DNA of 64,000 nucleotides from JADZAI01 sp047602465 (lineage in GTDB: Bacteria > Pseudomonadota > Alphaproteobacteria > Micropepsales > Micropepsaceae): contig JASGHF010000001.1 of assembly GCA_047602465.1 (NCBI GenBank), forward strand, positions 744,001-808,000. Reading direction: 5' to 3'. Below are positions 44,099 through 53,136 of the stretch, one piece after another (the stretch's first letter is position 1; every line of letters starts with the position of its first letter). Under the pieces are notes generated by a model. That model saw only the letters and a list, made by a program, of their open reading frames with translations. It ran no database searches and was not told the DNA's origin. The translations under genes and the position numbers were made by a program.

Positions 44099-45781
44099 TT
44101 AGCTAAGGCCCTGGATGAGGCCGTTTTCGTCTAGGCGCATGGCGTCGGCGGCGGGGGCGCGCGGCAGGCCCGGCATGGTCATCACGTCGCCGCAGATGGC
44201 GACGACGAAACCGGCGCCGGCGGAGAGACGCACCTCGCGGATGGGAAGCGCGAAGCCCTTGGGGGCGCCGAGAAGGGTTTCATCGGCGGAAAAGGAATAC
44301 GGCGTCTTGGCCATGCAGACGGGCAGATGCGCGAAGCCCGCCTCCTCGAAGCGCTTGAGATCGCGGGCCGCGCGGGTGGAGAACGAGACGCTGCCGGCGC
44401 GATAGATGGTCAACGCGACGGTTTCGATCTTCTGCCTGAGCGGCATGTCGTCGCCGTAGATCGGGCGGAAGGCGCTGGCGGGATCGGCGTTGGCTTCGGC
44501 CAGCGCGACGACGGCGCGGGCGAGATCTTCCGCCCCTGCCCCGCCCTTCGCCCAGTGGCGGCAGAGATAGGCCTCGACACCGAGATGCGCGGCGCAGTGT
44601 TCGGTGAGGAGTTTGTGTTCGGCGGCGGTGTCGCCGTCGAAGGCGTTGATCGCGACGACGACGGGAAGGCCATAGCCTTTCAGGTTCTCGACATGGCGGC
44701 CGAGATTTTCGAGGCCCCGGCCGAGCGCATCGAGGTTTTCGGCCGCGAGATTCGACTTCGCCTGACCGCCCTGCATCTTGAGGGCGCGGATGGTCGCGAC
44801 GAGAACGGCGGCGCTGGGCGCGAGGCCGGCCTGACGGCATTTGATGTCGAGGAATTTCTCCGCGCCGAGATCGGCGCCGAAGCCGGCTTCGGTTACGACA
44901 TAGTCGCCGAGCGCGAGCGCCGCATTGGTCGCGATGACCGAATTGCAGCCATGCGCGATATTGGCGAAGGGGCCGCCATGGATGAGGGCCGGGCTGCCGT
45001 CGATGGTCTGGACGAGATTGGGCTGGGCCGCGTCTTTCAGCAGCACGGCCATCGCGCCGGCGGCCTTGAGGTCGCCTGCTGTGATGAGTTGACCCGCGCG
45101 GTTGCGGGCGACGGCGATGCGCGCGAGCCGCGCTTCGAGGTCTTCCAGATCGCGCGCGAGGCAAAGCACCGCCATGACTTCGGAGGCGACGGTGATGTCG
45201 AAGCCGCTTTCGCGGGGCAGACCGTTGAAGCCGTCACCCAGACCGATGGCGATCTGGCGCAGGGCGCGGTCGTTCATGTCGAGCACGCGCCGCCAGGTGA
45301 CGGACCTGAGATCGATGTCGAGCGCGTTGCCCCAGTAGATGTGGTTGTCGATCATCGCGGCGAGGAGGTTGTGCGCCGAGGTGATGGCGTGGAAATCGCC
45401 GGTGAAATGGAGATTGATCTGCTCCATCGGCAGCACCTGCGAACGGCCGCCGCCGGTCGCGCCGCCCTTGCGCCCGAAGACAGGGCCGAGAGAGGGTTCG
45501 CGCAGAGCGATCATGGTGCGCTTGCCGATGCGGTTCAGCGCATCGCCAAGGCCGATGGTGGTGGTGGTTTTGCCCTCGCCCGCCGGCGTGGGATTGATCG
45601 CCGTGACGAGGATGAGGCGGCCTTTGGGGCGCTGCGCCAGCTCGTGCAGGAAGGGCTGCTCCAGCTTGGCGATGTGCTTGCCGTGAGGGGCGAGCGCAGC
45701 GTCGGGGATGCCGGCCCTGGCGGCGATGGCCTGGATCGGCTGGAGCGTCGCGGCGCGGGCGATTTCGAGGTCGATGGACAA
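44099..45781 (-). CDS. fhs: Formate-tetrahydrofolate ligase
   Basis: Fhs makes 10-formyl-THF from formate, THF and ATP. The 560-residue enzyme (usual length about 557) has the P-loop TPAGEGKTTTTIGLGDAL, the REPSLGPVFG-KGGATGGG segment and DIKCRQAG. The start is read as TTG at 45781 because GGGGA is 7 bases upstream and the conserved N-terminus begins there; no ATG fits. folD or purU are not adjacent, so one-carbon partners lie elsewhere. Confidence 0.95.
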   Translation of the reverse strand: MSIDLEIARAATLQPIQAIAARAGIPDAALAPHGKHIAKLEQPFLHELAQRPKGRLILVTAINPTPAGEGKTTTTIGLGDALNRIGKRTMIALREPSLGPVFGRKGGATGGGRSQVLPMEQINLHFTGDFHAITSAHNLLAAMIDNHIYWGNALDIDLRSVTWRRVLDMNDRALRQIAIGLGDGFNGLPRESGFDITVASEVMAVLCLARDLEDLEARLARIAVARNRAGQLITAGDLKAAGAMAVLLKDAAQPNLVQTIDGSPALIHGGPFANIAHGCNSVIATNAALALGDYVVTEAGFGADLGAEKFLDIKCRQAGLAPSAAVLVATIRALKMQGGQAKSNLAAENLDALGRGLENLGRHVENLKGYGLPVVVAINAFDGDTAAEHKLLTEHCAAHLGVEAYLCRHWAKGGAGAEDLARAVVALAEANADPASAFRPIYGDDMPLRQKIETVALTIYRAGSVSFSTRAARDLKRFEEAGFAHLPVCMAKTPYSFSADETLLGAPKGFALPIREVRLSAGAGFVVAICGDVMTMPGLPRAPAADAMRLDENGLIQGLS

Positions 45782-45984
45782 GCAGGGTTCCCCGCGCGAT
45801 TCTTGATCCTGGGTTTTGGGTAGAGGCGCGGCGGCGCGATGGCAACCGAGGGGGCCGCCTGAAGCCCCCTCCGGGCTATCGCCCGCCTTTCCAGATGGGG
45901 GAACGGCCGGCGCGGTGTTCGGCGCCAGCGCCTTGCCCGCCAGGGAGGGGCCGAAAGCTGCAAGGAAGTTGGCAGGGAAAGGCG

Positions 45985-46020
45985 CAAAGCAAAAGGGCCT
46001 GCGCGGTGGCGCAGGCCCTT
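45985..46020 (-). terminator. Intrinsic terminator of the M3 peptidase gene
   Basis: On the minus strand a 12-bp stem (45993-46004 with 46009-46020, loop of 4) is followed by TTGCTTT. It lies 40 bp after the peptidase stop and before fhs. Confidence 0.8.
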
Positions 46021-46023
46021 CTG

Positions 46024-46048
46024 GATGGCCGGGTCGAACCCGGCCATC
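46024..46048. repeat. REP-like palindrome
   Basis: gatggccgggt (46024-46034) and acccggccatc (46038-46048) pair over 11 bp around a 3-nt loop. It is one of several copies of an 'atggccggg...cccggccat' element in this window (also 52466-52488, 52517-52539, 55847-55869). Confidence 0.75.
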
Positions 46049-46061
46049 AGAACTGAACGTG

Positions 46062-48185
46062 TCAGGCGAAGCCGCGTGCCCGCATGAGGGCGTCCGTGTC
46101 GACGTCGCGGCCACGGAAATTGCGGAAGGCGACATCGGCCGGAACCGAGCCGCCCACCGACATGATCGTGTCGTGGAACGACTTGGCGGTCGCCGGATCG
46201 TAAGCGCCCTTTTCGGCGAACACATCCCAGGCGTCTGCGCTGAGCGCGTCGGCCCAGAGATAGACATAGTAGCCGGCCGAATAGCCATCGCCCGAGAAGA
46301 TGTGACCGAACTGGGTGGGACGGTGGCGCATGACGATTTCCCTGGGCATGCCAAGTTCTTCCATGCAGCTCTTTTCAAAGGCGGCAGGATCGATGTCGCC
46401 CTGCGCGGCGGCGAGGTGGATCTTCATGTCGTAGAGGGCCGAAGACAGATATTCGACCGTGCTGAAGCCCTGGTTGAAGTTCTCGGCCGCCTTGATCTTG
46501 TCGAAGAGAGCGGACGGGATCGGCTCGCCGGTTTCGACATGGACGGCGAAGGTGTTCATCACTTCCGGCGTCGCCAGCCAGCGTTCGTGGATTTGGCTGG
46601 GGAATTCGACGAAGTCGCGCTTGACCGAGGTGCCGCTGACGCCGGGATAGGTGACGTTCGAGAGCAGGCCGTGCATGCCATGGCCGAACTCATGGAACAT
46701 GGTGGAGGCGTCGTCCCACGACATCAGCACCGGCTGGCCGGCGGCGGCAGGAATGGCGTTCTGGTTGTTGGAGACGATGGGCGTGATCTCGCCATCCACG
46801 CGGGCCTGGTCGCGATAGGCGTTCATCCAGGCGCCCGAGCGCTTACCCTTGCGGGCATAGGGATCGAAATACCAGAGGCCGACGCGCTGGCCGTCACGGG
46901 TCACTTCCCAGACCGTCACGTCGGGGTGATAGACCGAGGGGCCTTGGATTTCCTTGAACTCGGTGCCGTAGAGCGTCTTCACCGCCCAGAACATGCCTTC
47001 GCGGATTTTGGCGAGCTGGAGATACGGCTTCACCTCGTTTTCATCGACGTCATACTTCGCCTTGCGGACCTTCTCGGCGTAGTAGCGGTAGTCCCACGGC
47101 TCGATGGTGATGCCGGCGTTCTCCGCGTCTGCGGCGGCCTGCATGTCCCGGACCTCTTCCTCGGCGCGGGCGCGCGCGGCGGGCCAGACTTTCTCCATCA
47201 GCGCCATGGCGGCCTCGGGCGTTTTCGCCATGTTGTTGTCGACCGCCCAGTGCGCATGGCTGGCGAAGCCGAGCAGGCTGGCGCGTTCCTGGCGCAGTTT
47301 GAGGATCTCGACGATGACGGGCTTGTTGTCATGCTCGCCGGGGTTGTCGCCGCGCATCACGAAGAGACGCCATGCCTTTTCCCTGAGGTCGCGGCGGGTC
47401 GAATAGGTCATCACCGCTTCCATCGCCGAGCGCGTGTTGGCGAAGATGTACTGACCCTTCTGGCCCTTGGCTTCGCCTGCCGCGCCGGCGGCCTGCTTCA
47501 CGTTATCCGGCAGGCCATCGAGATCGGCTTCGGTCAGCACCAGCTCCAGATTGTCTTCGTCGGCGAGCGTGTTCTGGCCGAATTTGGTGTAGAGCGCGGC
47601 GAGCTGCTGGTTCAGGTCTTTCAGGCGGGCCTTTTCGGTCGCGCCCAGAGCCGCGCCGCGCCGTGTGAAGCGCTTGTAGTAGCCTTCGACGAGCTGCGTC
47701 TGTTCGGTGCTGAGGCCGGCGGCGGCCATGCCGTCATAGACCGCCTTCACACGGGCGAAGAGCGCCTCGTTCTGCACCACCTCGTCCTGGAAGGCGGAAT
47801 AGAGCGGCGCCATCTCGGTTTCGAGCGCCTTGATGGCGTCGTCGCTCATCGTCGAGGCGTACACATTGAACAGCGCGCTGACACGGTCGAACGCGCCGCC
47901 CGATTTCTCCATCGCGACGATCGTGTTCTCGAAGGTCGCCGGCTCGGTTACCGCGGCGATGGCCGCGAGTTCGGCGCGGTTGAGGTCCATGCCCTTCAGC
48001 AGCGCCGGCTTCAGCAGCTCGATCTTCACCTTGTCGAAGGGCGGCGTACCGCCGAAATCACCGGTCCAGGGCGCCAGAAGCACGTCGTCCCCGCCCTCGG
48101 CCGCGGCAAAAGCGAAGCCCGGGAGATTGAGGCCGCCGATCAGGCCGGCGGCGGCGGCAGACTGGAGAAAAGTACGTCTCAGCAT
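46062..48185 (-). CDS. M3 family metallopeptidase (peptidyl-dipeptidase Dcp/oligopeptidase-like)
   Basis: A 707-residue zinc peptidase. The motif HEFGHGMHG (zinc ligands and Glu) sits in the C-terminal third, followed by FVEFPSQIHERW (third ligand Glu). Overall length and FGGTPPFDKVK near the N-terminus match Dcp, which removes dipeptides from peptide ends. Residues 1-28 begin LRRTFLQSAAAAGLIGG, a twin-arginine-like signal, so the enzyme is probably periplasmic, as Dcp is in some bacteria. An intrinsic terminator follows. Confidence 0.93.
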   Translation of the reverse strand: MLRRTFLQSAAAAGLIGGLNLPGFAFAAAEGGDDVLLAPWTGDFGGTPPFDKVKIELLKPALLKGMDLNRAELAAIAAVTEPATFENTIVAMEKSGGAFDRVSALFNVYASTMSDDAIKALETEMAPLYSAFQDEVVQNEALFARVKAVYDGMAAAGLSTEQTQLVEGYYKRFTRRGAALGATEKARLKDLNQQLAALYTKFGQNTLADEDNLELVLTEADLDGLPDNVKQAAGAAGEAKGQKGQYIFANTRSAMEAVMTYSTRRDLREKAWRLFVMRGDNPGEHDNKPVIVEILKLRQERASLLGFASHAHWAVDNNMAKTPEAAMALMEKVWPAARARAEEEVRDMQAAADAENAGITIEPWDYRYYAEKVRKAKYDVDENEVKPYLQLAKIREGMFWAVKTLYGTEFKEIQGPSVYHPDVTVWEVTRDGQRVGLWYFDPYARKGKRSGAWMNAYRDQARVDGEITPIVSNNQNAIPAAAGQPVLMSWDDASTMFHEFGHGMHGLLSNVTYPGVSGTSVKRDFVEFPSQIHERWLATPEVMNTFAVHVETGEPIPSALFDKIKAAENFNQGFSTVEYLSSALYDMKIHLAAAQGDIDPAAFEKSCMEELGMPREIVMRHRPTQFGHIFSGDGYSAGYYVYLWADALSADAWDVFAEKGAYDPATAKSFHDTIMSVGGSVPADVAFRNFRGRDVDTDALMRARGFA

Positions 48186-48272
48186 CGGATAGCCCCCATT
48201 GGAATTTGCGGCACCTTAGGCACAGAAACAGGGCCGCGCCACGTCACGGACGTGTGAGATGCGCGGCGGGCC

Positions 48273-49286
48273 TCACGGGCTGGCGCGCCGCCCGGGACGG
48301 GAACCGGTCCAGCGCTTGAAGGCGCGGGAGAAAGCGCCGGCGTCGGAAAAGCCGGTGAGATAGGCGGCTTCGGCGATGGAGACCTTCTTGCCTTCGAGAT
48401 AATGCAGCGCCATGCGGTGACGAAGCTCGTCCAGCAGGGTTTCAAAGCTGAAGCCTTCGCCCTTGAGCTGGCGGTAGAGCGTCGGCCGGCTGACCCCGAG
48501 ACGGCGCGCGATGCGCTGCATGCCGAGATCGCCCGTGTGCAGGATGGGGATCAGCAAGGCCTCCACCCTGCCCCGCACCGTCGTCAGCGTTTCGAGTTTT
48601 TCGAGCAACGCTTCGGCGCGATCGCTGAAGACGCCGAACACGTAGCGATTGGCGGGAGCGAGGCGGATATCGAGCCAGGCGGGATCGATGCGCAGCGCGT
48701 TCCAGTCGCTGCCGAAGGTGACCGGCGCTTTCAGAATGTCGCGGTAAGCGGCGGCATAGGCCGGCATCGGGTGCGTGACATGGACGGCCTGGACGTAAGG
48801 GCGGTCGTTGAAGTTACGGGCGACCTCGCTGACGAAGCGCGCCCAGGTGGACTCCGTGAGTTCCGGAAACGCATCGGGATTGCGGCGGCGGTCTTCGATC
48901 CATACGCCGTCGGCGCGGCGCACGATGGCGAAGCGCGGGCCTGACTGGTGGCCATCGACCTCGACCACGAGGCGGGCGAAGCGGTTCGTCTGCTCGAACG
49001 CCTCGCCCATGGTCGCGCTGGCATGGGCGATGAGGCCGACGATCGACATATCGACGAGCGGGGTCGCCGCGCCGAAATGAAGGGCGAGAGCGTCGTCGCC
49101 GCTGAGATCCTTTGCGGCGCGCATCAGGGCCTTGAACAGGGCGAACGGCAGCCGCGCGTCAGGATCGTTCAATCCTCCTGCGGGGATGCCGGCGCGGGCG
49201 AACAGCGCGTCCGCATCCGCCCCGCGCGACACGGCGAATTCCGCCAGCGCCCTGACATAACCGGCGGAGACGGTCGGTTCAGCCAT
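48273..49286 (-). CDS. AraC-family transcriptional regulator
   Basis: A 337-residue regulator with an N-terminal arabinose-binding-like (AraC_binding_2/PF12625) domain (LPFALFKALMRAAKDLSGDDALALHFG) and a C-terminal AraC HTH (LGMQRIARRLGVSRPTLYRQLKGEGFSFETLLDE, then VSIAEAAYLTGFSDAGAFSRAFKRWTG). The second helix-turn-helix with the F-RAFKRW motif is intact. The start at 49286 is the family start. Targets may be the M3 peptidase (87 bp downstream) or the divergent DUF2306 gene. Confidence 0.9.
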   Translation of the reverse strand: MAEPTVSAGYVRALAEFAVSRGADADALFARAGIPAGGLNDPDARLPFALFKALMRAAKDLSGDDALALHFGAATPLVDMSIVGLIAHASATMGEAFEQTNRFARLVVEVDGHQSGPRFAIVRRADGVWIEDRRRNPDAFPELTESTWARFVSEVARNFNDRPYVQAVHVTHPMPAYAAAYRDILKAPVTFGSDWNALRIDPAWLDIRLAPANRYVFGVFSDRAEALLEKLETLTTVRGRVEALLIPILHTGDLGMQRIARRLGVSRPTLYRQLKGEGFSFETLLDELRHRMALHYLEGKKVSIAEAAYLTGFSDAGAFSRAFKRWTGSRPGRRASP

Positions 49287-49393
49287 CACACCTGTCTTCG
49301 CTGATCTCGAAAGCCATCTTGTTGATCGCTGCGGTCCTGTGAGCGGGCGAGGCCGCCACCCTAGCTTCCGGCCCACACATTTGGGGACGAGTC

Positions 49394-50218
49394 ATGCCGG
49401 AGACTATCGCAAACGCCGCGCGACCGCGCGTGGGGATCGCAGCAGCGGCGCTGAAAGTGAGCGCGCAATTCTGGTACGCGGTCGCCGCCATCGGACAGCT
49501 CGCCTTCGTCTATTTCATCGCGGTTTTCTATATCCCGCCGACGCTGCAGGGGCAGCTGGAGGCCTGGAACCGCAAGCCGCTGATTACCGGCTATGTCGCG
49601 GGGGACGATGCCGGCAATCTGAACTTTGCTGTGCATGTGGTGCTGGCGGCGCTGATCACGGCCAGCGGGTTGCTGCAGCTCTTGCCGGTCATCCGCCGGC
49701 GCGCGCCGGGCTTTCACCGCTGGAACGGGCGGCTGTTCCTGGCGCTCGCCGTGGTCATGAGCCTCGGCGGGCTGTGGCTGGTGTGGGTGCGCGGCACCTA
49801 TCTGACAATGGCCGGGGCCGTGAGCATCTCGCTGCTGGGCGTGCTGATCCTGCTGTCGGCCTTCATGACCGTGCGCCATGCGATGGCGCGGCGGATTGCA
49901 TTGCACGAACGCTGGGCGTTGCGGCTGTTCCTGCTGTCGAGCGGGGTGTGGTTCCAGCGGGTCGGCTATATGGCCTGGATCATCCTGAATGACGGGCCGG
50001 CGGGAATCGGTCCGCAAATGGACGGGCCGTTCGACATCGTCTGGGGATTTGGACAGTTCATGCTGCCGTTGGCGGTGCTGGAGCTGTATTTTCTGGCGCG
50101 CCGGAGCCGCAGCACGCCCGTCAAGCTGGCGGTCGCCGGACTGTTGACCGCGCTGACGCTGGTGATGGCGGTCGGGATTTTCGGGACGGTCGCCATCATG
50201 TGGTGGCGGTTTCTTTGA
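49394..50218 (+). CDS. DUF2306 integral membrane protein
   Basis: A 274-residue protein with seven or so hydrophobic helices. The pattern LNFAVHVVLAALITASGLLQLLP, followed by APGFHRWNGRLFL and LHERWALRLFLLSSGVW, is typical of DUF2306 (and related predicted membrane families of unknown role); the two His-Arg-Trp segments may bind haem or lipid. It is 72 bp upstream of rutA on the same strand and divergent from the AraC gene. Confidence 0.85.
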   Translation: MPETIANAARPRVGIAAAALKVSAQFWYAVAAIGQLAFVYFIAVFYIPPTLQGQLEAWNRKPLITGYVAGDDAGNLNFAVHVVLAALITASGLLQLLPVIRRRAPGFHRWNGRLFLALAVVMSLGGLWLVWVRGTYLTMAGAVSISLLGVLILLSAFMTVRHAMARRIALHERWALRLFLLSSGVWFQRVGYMAWIILNDGPAGIGPQMDGPFDIVWGFGQFMLPLAVLELYFLARRSRSTPVKLAVAGLLTALTLVMAVGIFGTVAIMWWRFL

Positions 50219-50290
50219 AGCTGCGCCGTTGAGCGATATTGCATCGCCAGGCAAAGCGGCGACATCATGCGCCCCTGACGGGGGCACTAG

Positions 50291-51355
50291 ATGGATATCG
50301 GCGTTTTCATTCCGATTGCGAATAACGGCTGGATCATGTCGGCGACCTCGCCGCAATACATGCCGACCTTCGATCTCAACAAGGAGATCACGCTGAAGGC
50401 CGAGAAATACGGCCTCGATTTCGCGCTCTCGATGATCAAGCTGCACGGCTTTGGCGGGAAGACCGAGTTCTGGGACTACGCCATGGAGAGCTTCACGCTG
50501 ATGGCGGGGCTGGCGGCGGTGACGGAGCGGATCAAGCTGTACGCCTCCGTGCCGGTGCTGGCGATCCCGGCGCCGATCGCCGCGCGCATGGCCGTCACCA
50601 TCGATTCCATCAGCCATGGGCGGTTCGGCATCAATATCGTCAGCGGCTGGCAGAAGGCGGAATACGACCAGATGAATATCTGGCCGGGTCAGGAGCATTT
50701 CCTGAACCGGTACGAGTTCTGCGCCGAGTACGTGACGGTGATGAAGGAGCTGTGGGAGACCGGGCAGTCGGACTTCAAGGGCCGGTTCCTGACGATGAAC
50801 GACTGCCGGTTGCTGCCCAAGCCACAGGCGAAGATCGACATCGTGTGCGCCGGACAGAGCCAGACCGGCGTCGATTTCGCGGCGGCGCATGCCGATTACA
50901 ATTTCTGTTTCGGCATGGGCCTGAACGAGCCGAAGAAATGCGCCGAGGCGGTACAGCGCAATGTCGACGCCGCAAAGAAGTCTGGCCGCAAATGCGGCGC
51001 GCTGCTGCTGTTCATGATTATCGCGGCGGAAAGCGATGAGGCCGCCTGGGCGAAGTGGGAGCGCTACAAGGAAGGCGCCGATATCGACGCGATTGCCTGG
51101 ATGAACAGCCAGGGCGAGGCGGATACGCGCAAGAGCATCGACGTGTCGGCGATCTATATGTCGCGGCCGCCTTCCGCGATGAACCTGAACATCGGCACGC
51201 TGGTGGGCAGCTATGCAACGGTCGCGAAGCTGATGGACGAGATTGCGGAGATCGACGGGGCGGCGGGTGTGTTGCTGACGTTCGATGATTTCCTGGAGGG
51301 CATGGATGCGTTCGGCCAGCACATCCAGCCGCTGATGAAGAGCCGCAATGTCTGA
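50291..51355 (+). CDS. rutA: Pyrimidine monooxygenase RutA
   Basis: RutA, a flavin monooxygenase, opens the uracil or thymine ring between N3 and C4 using FMNH2 and O2, giving ureidoacrylate. The 354-residue protein starts DIGVFIPIANNGWIMSATSPQ and contains SMIKLHGFGGKTEFWDY and INIVSGWQKAEYDQMNIWPG, close to RutA of E. coli (363 residues). A reduced flavin source (RutF) is not encoded next to it. Stop overlaps rutB by 8 bp. Confidence 0.95.
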   Translation: MDIGVFIPIANNGWIMSATSPQYMPTFDLNKEITLKAEKYGLDFALSMIKLHGFGGKTEFWDYAMESFTLMAGLAAVTERIKLYASVPVLAIPAPIAARMAVTIDSISHGRFGINIVSGWQKAEYDQMNIWPGQEHFLNRYEFCAEYVTVMKELWETGQSDFKGRFLTMNDCRLLPKPQAKIDIVCAGQSQTGVDFAAAHADYNFCFGMGLNEPKKCAEAVQRNVDAAKKSGRKCGALLLFMIIAAESDEAAWAKWERYKEGADIDAIAWMNSQGEADTRKSIDVSAIYMSRPPSAMNLNIGTLVGSYATVAKLMDEIAEIDGAAGVLLTFDDFLEGMDAFGQHIQPLMKSRNV

Positions 51356-52052
51356 GATTGAGCGTCCCGGATCGACCGTCACCCTGCCCGCGCGGCCGGA
51401 GGCGTTGCCGCTGAACCCCAAGACCTCGGCGCTGATCGTGGTGGATATGCAGAACGCCTATGCTTCGCCGGGCGGATATCTGGATCTCGCGGGGTTCGAC
51501 ATTTCGGGTGCGGCGGCGGCGGCGGACAAGATCAGGCTGGCGGTCGATGCGGCGCGGGCGGCGGGCGTGACGGTCGTGTTCTTCAAGAATGGCTGGGACA
51601 AGGACTATGTCGAGGCCGGTGGGCCGGGTTCGCCCAACTGGTGGAAATCGAACGCGCTGAAGGCGATGCGCGCGAAGCCGGAGCTGGAAGGCACGCTGCT
51701 CGCCAAGGGCGGGTGGGACCATGCGCTGATCGATGCGCTGCAGCCGCAGAAGGGCGACATCGTGATCGAGAAGCCGCGCTACAGCGCGTTCTTCAATACG
51801 CCGCTGGATTCCATGCTGCGGGCGCGGGGGATCACCACCCTCGCCTTTTGCGGCATCGCGACGAATGTGTGCGTGGAATCCACGCTGCGCGACGGGTTTC
51901 ACCTGGAATATTTCGGCGTGCTGCTGGAGGACGCGACGCATCAGGCGGGTCCGCCGGAAATGCAGGCGGGAGCGGTCTATAACATCGAGAAGTTCTTCGG
52001 CTGGGTGACGAGCACAGTCGATTATTGCGGCACCATTTCACAAACAGAATAG
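51348..52052 (+). CDS. rutB: Ureidoacrylate amidohydrolase RutB
   Basis: RutB hydrolyses ureidoacrylate to aminoacrylate, carbamate and ammonia. An isochorismatase-fold protein of 234 residues with the catalytic triad Asp33 (VVDMQN), Lys142 (EKPRYSAFFNT) and Cys175 (GIATNVCVESTLRDG). The start overlaps rutA's end by 8 bp, so the pair is translationally coupled. Confidence 0.95.
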   Translation: MSEIERPGSTVTLPARPEALPLNPKTSALIVVDMQNAYASPGGYLDLAGFDISGAAAAADKIRLAVDAARAAGVTVVFFKNGWDKDYVEAGGPGSPNWWKSNALKAMRAKPELEGTLLAKGGWDHALIDALQPQKGDIVIEKPRYSAFFNTPLDSMLRARGITTLAFCGIATNVCVESTLRDGFHLEYFGVLLEDATHQAGPPEMQAGAVYNIEKFFGWVTSTVDYCGTISQTE

Positions 52053-52063
52053 CGAGGAGCGCC

Positions 52064-52453
52064 ATGCCCAAGACCGTCATTACGCCGCCGGGGACGCAGA
52101 CACCGATTGCGCCGTTTTCGCCGGGGACGCTGGCTGACGGCGTCGTCTATGTGTCGGGGACGCTGGCGTTCACGAAGGACAATCAGGTCGCGCATGTCGG
52201 CGACGCCGAGGGGCAGACGCGTGCGGTGCTGACCACCATCAAGTCGGTGATCGAGACGGCCGGCGGGACGATGGACGACGTGACGTTCAACCAGATCTTC
52301 CTGAAGAGCTGGGATGACTACGCAGCCATGAACAAGGTCTATGCCGAGTTCTTTCCGGGCGAGAAGCCGGCGCGGTATTGCATCCAATGCGGACTGGTGC
52401 GGCCGGACTTTCTGGTGGAGATCGCCAGCATCGCGCATATCGGGAAGAAGTAA
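52064..52453 (+). CDS. rutC: RutC (RidA-family aminoacrylate deaminase)
   Basis: A 129-residue RidA-fold protein that handles 3-aminoacrylate in the Rut pathway. It begins PKTVITPPGTQTPIAPFSPG and has GVVYVSGTLAF, KPARYCIQCG and ending EIASIAHIG, matching RutC. GAGGAG lies 5 bases before the ATG at 52064. rutD, rutE, rutF and rutG do not follow; a pair of palindromes and the convergent SnoaL gene do. Confidence 0.94.
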   Translation: MPKTVITPPGTQTPIAPFSPGTLADGVVYVSGTLAFTKDNQVAHVGDAEGQTRAVLTTIKSVIETAGGTMDDVTFNQIFLKSWDDYAAMNKVYAEFFPGEKPARYCIQCGLVRPDFLVEIASIAHIGKK

Positions 52454-52461
52454 TTCAGCTC

Positions 52462-52545
52462 CCTCATGGCCGGGCCTGACCCGGCCATCCATGTCGGCAA
52501 CTGCGCGGTTGTCTGGATGGCCGCCTCAAGGGCGGCCATGAGGGT
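52462..52545. repeat. Double REP-like palindrome between convergent genes
   Basis: Two hairpins, atggccggg/cccggccat (52466-52474 and 52480-52488) and atggccgcc/ggcggccat (52517-52525 and 52531-52539), are flanked by an outer inverted pair ccctcatggccg ... cggccatgaggg. The unit fills the whole gap between rutC and the SnoaL gene and may stop transcription from both sides, although no T-run is present. Confidence 0.8.
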
Positions 52546-53136
52546 TTATCTGTCGCCCGCCAGCCAGGCGCCTTCGGCGCGGTAGAGCATTTCGCAGAGA
52601 TCGGGGCGGTCGAGGCCCGGCAGGTCTGCCCTCGCCTGCTTGCCGCTTTCGGCGAGCAGGTAGCTGAGGTGACGGTAGGGCGCGCGGTAGGCGGCGAGGC
52701 GCGCGTGATCGATCTGCGGGCGCGCGCCCGTTTCGAATTGCCAGTTATCGGTGAGGTACAGTCCGGCAAGGCGCGTGAGGCGCCAGACGCCGCGTTTTTC
52801 AGCGCGGGCGAAGAGGCGTGCGTCGGCGCTGACGGTGACGGTGACGCCGTCGATTTTGCCGGGAAGGAGGATGACGCAGCCGGTTTCCGCGAGCGCGCGG
52901 GTGCCGTTCAGCGTCACCAGCGTGGGCGACATGCGGTGGAGATGGCAGATGCCGTTCGCGAAGGCGGTTTTCGATGCGGCGACGAAATCAGGGCCGGTGG
53001 TTTCGATCCATGAGATCGAGACAGCGCTGTCGGCGTGATAGCAGGCAGCCATGCGATCCCACTGGCCCTGATCGCGCGCGGCGCGCTCGGTCTGGACGAG
53101 GTCGATGACCGCAGCGCGGTCTTCGAGATCGCTCAT
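52546..53136 (-). CDS. SnoaL-like (NTF2-fold) protein
   Basis: A 196-residue protein starting with the SnoaL_4 block DRAAVIDLVQTERAARDQGQWDRMAACYHADSAV and containing WIETTG, LAETGCVILL and VWRLTRLAGLYLTDNW. The fold hosts small-molecule isomerases, dehydratases and binding proteins; His and Asp residues in the N-terminal half line the usual pocket. It is last in the nucleoside hydrolase operon: its ATG overlaps the oxygenase stop by 4 bp. Its role in that path is unknown. Confidence 0.83.
   Translation of the reverse strand: MSDLEDRAAVIDLVQTERAARDQGQWDRMAACYHADSAVSISWIETTGPDFVAASKTAFANGICHLHRMSPTLVTLNGTRALAETGCVILLPGKIDGVTVTVSADARLFARAEKRGVWRLTRLAGLYLTDNWQFETGARPQIDHARLAAYRAPYRHLSYLLAESGKQARADLPGLDRPDLCEMLYRAEGAWLAGDR

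Noticed and set aside
45816..48257. 813-codon frame antisense to the M3 peptidase
   Set aside because: No family; the peptidase has HExxH and full-length support.
48273..49286. AraC gene as the regulator of rutABC
   Set aside because: It is separated by the DUF2306 gene and not RutR (TetR type); no site supports the link.
49361..51421. 686-codon minus-strand frame over DUF2306 and rutA
   Set aside because: Gln/Arg/His-rich shadow; the plus genes are clear.
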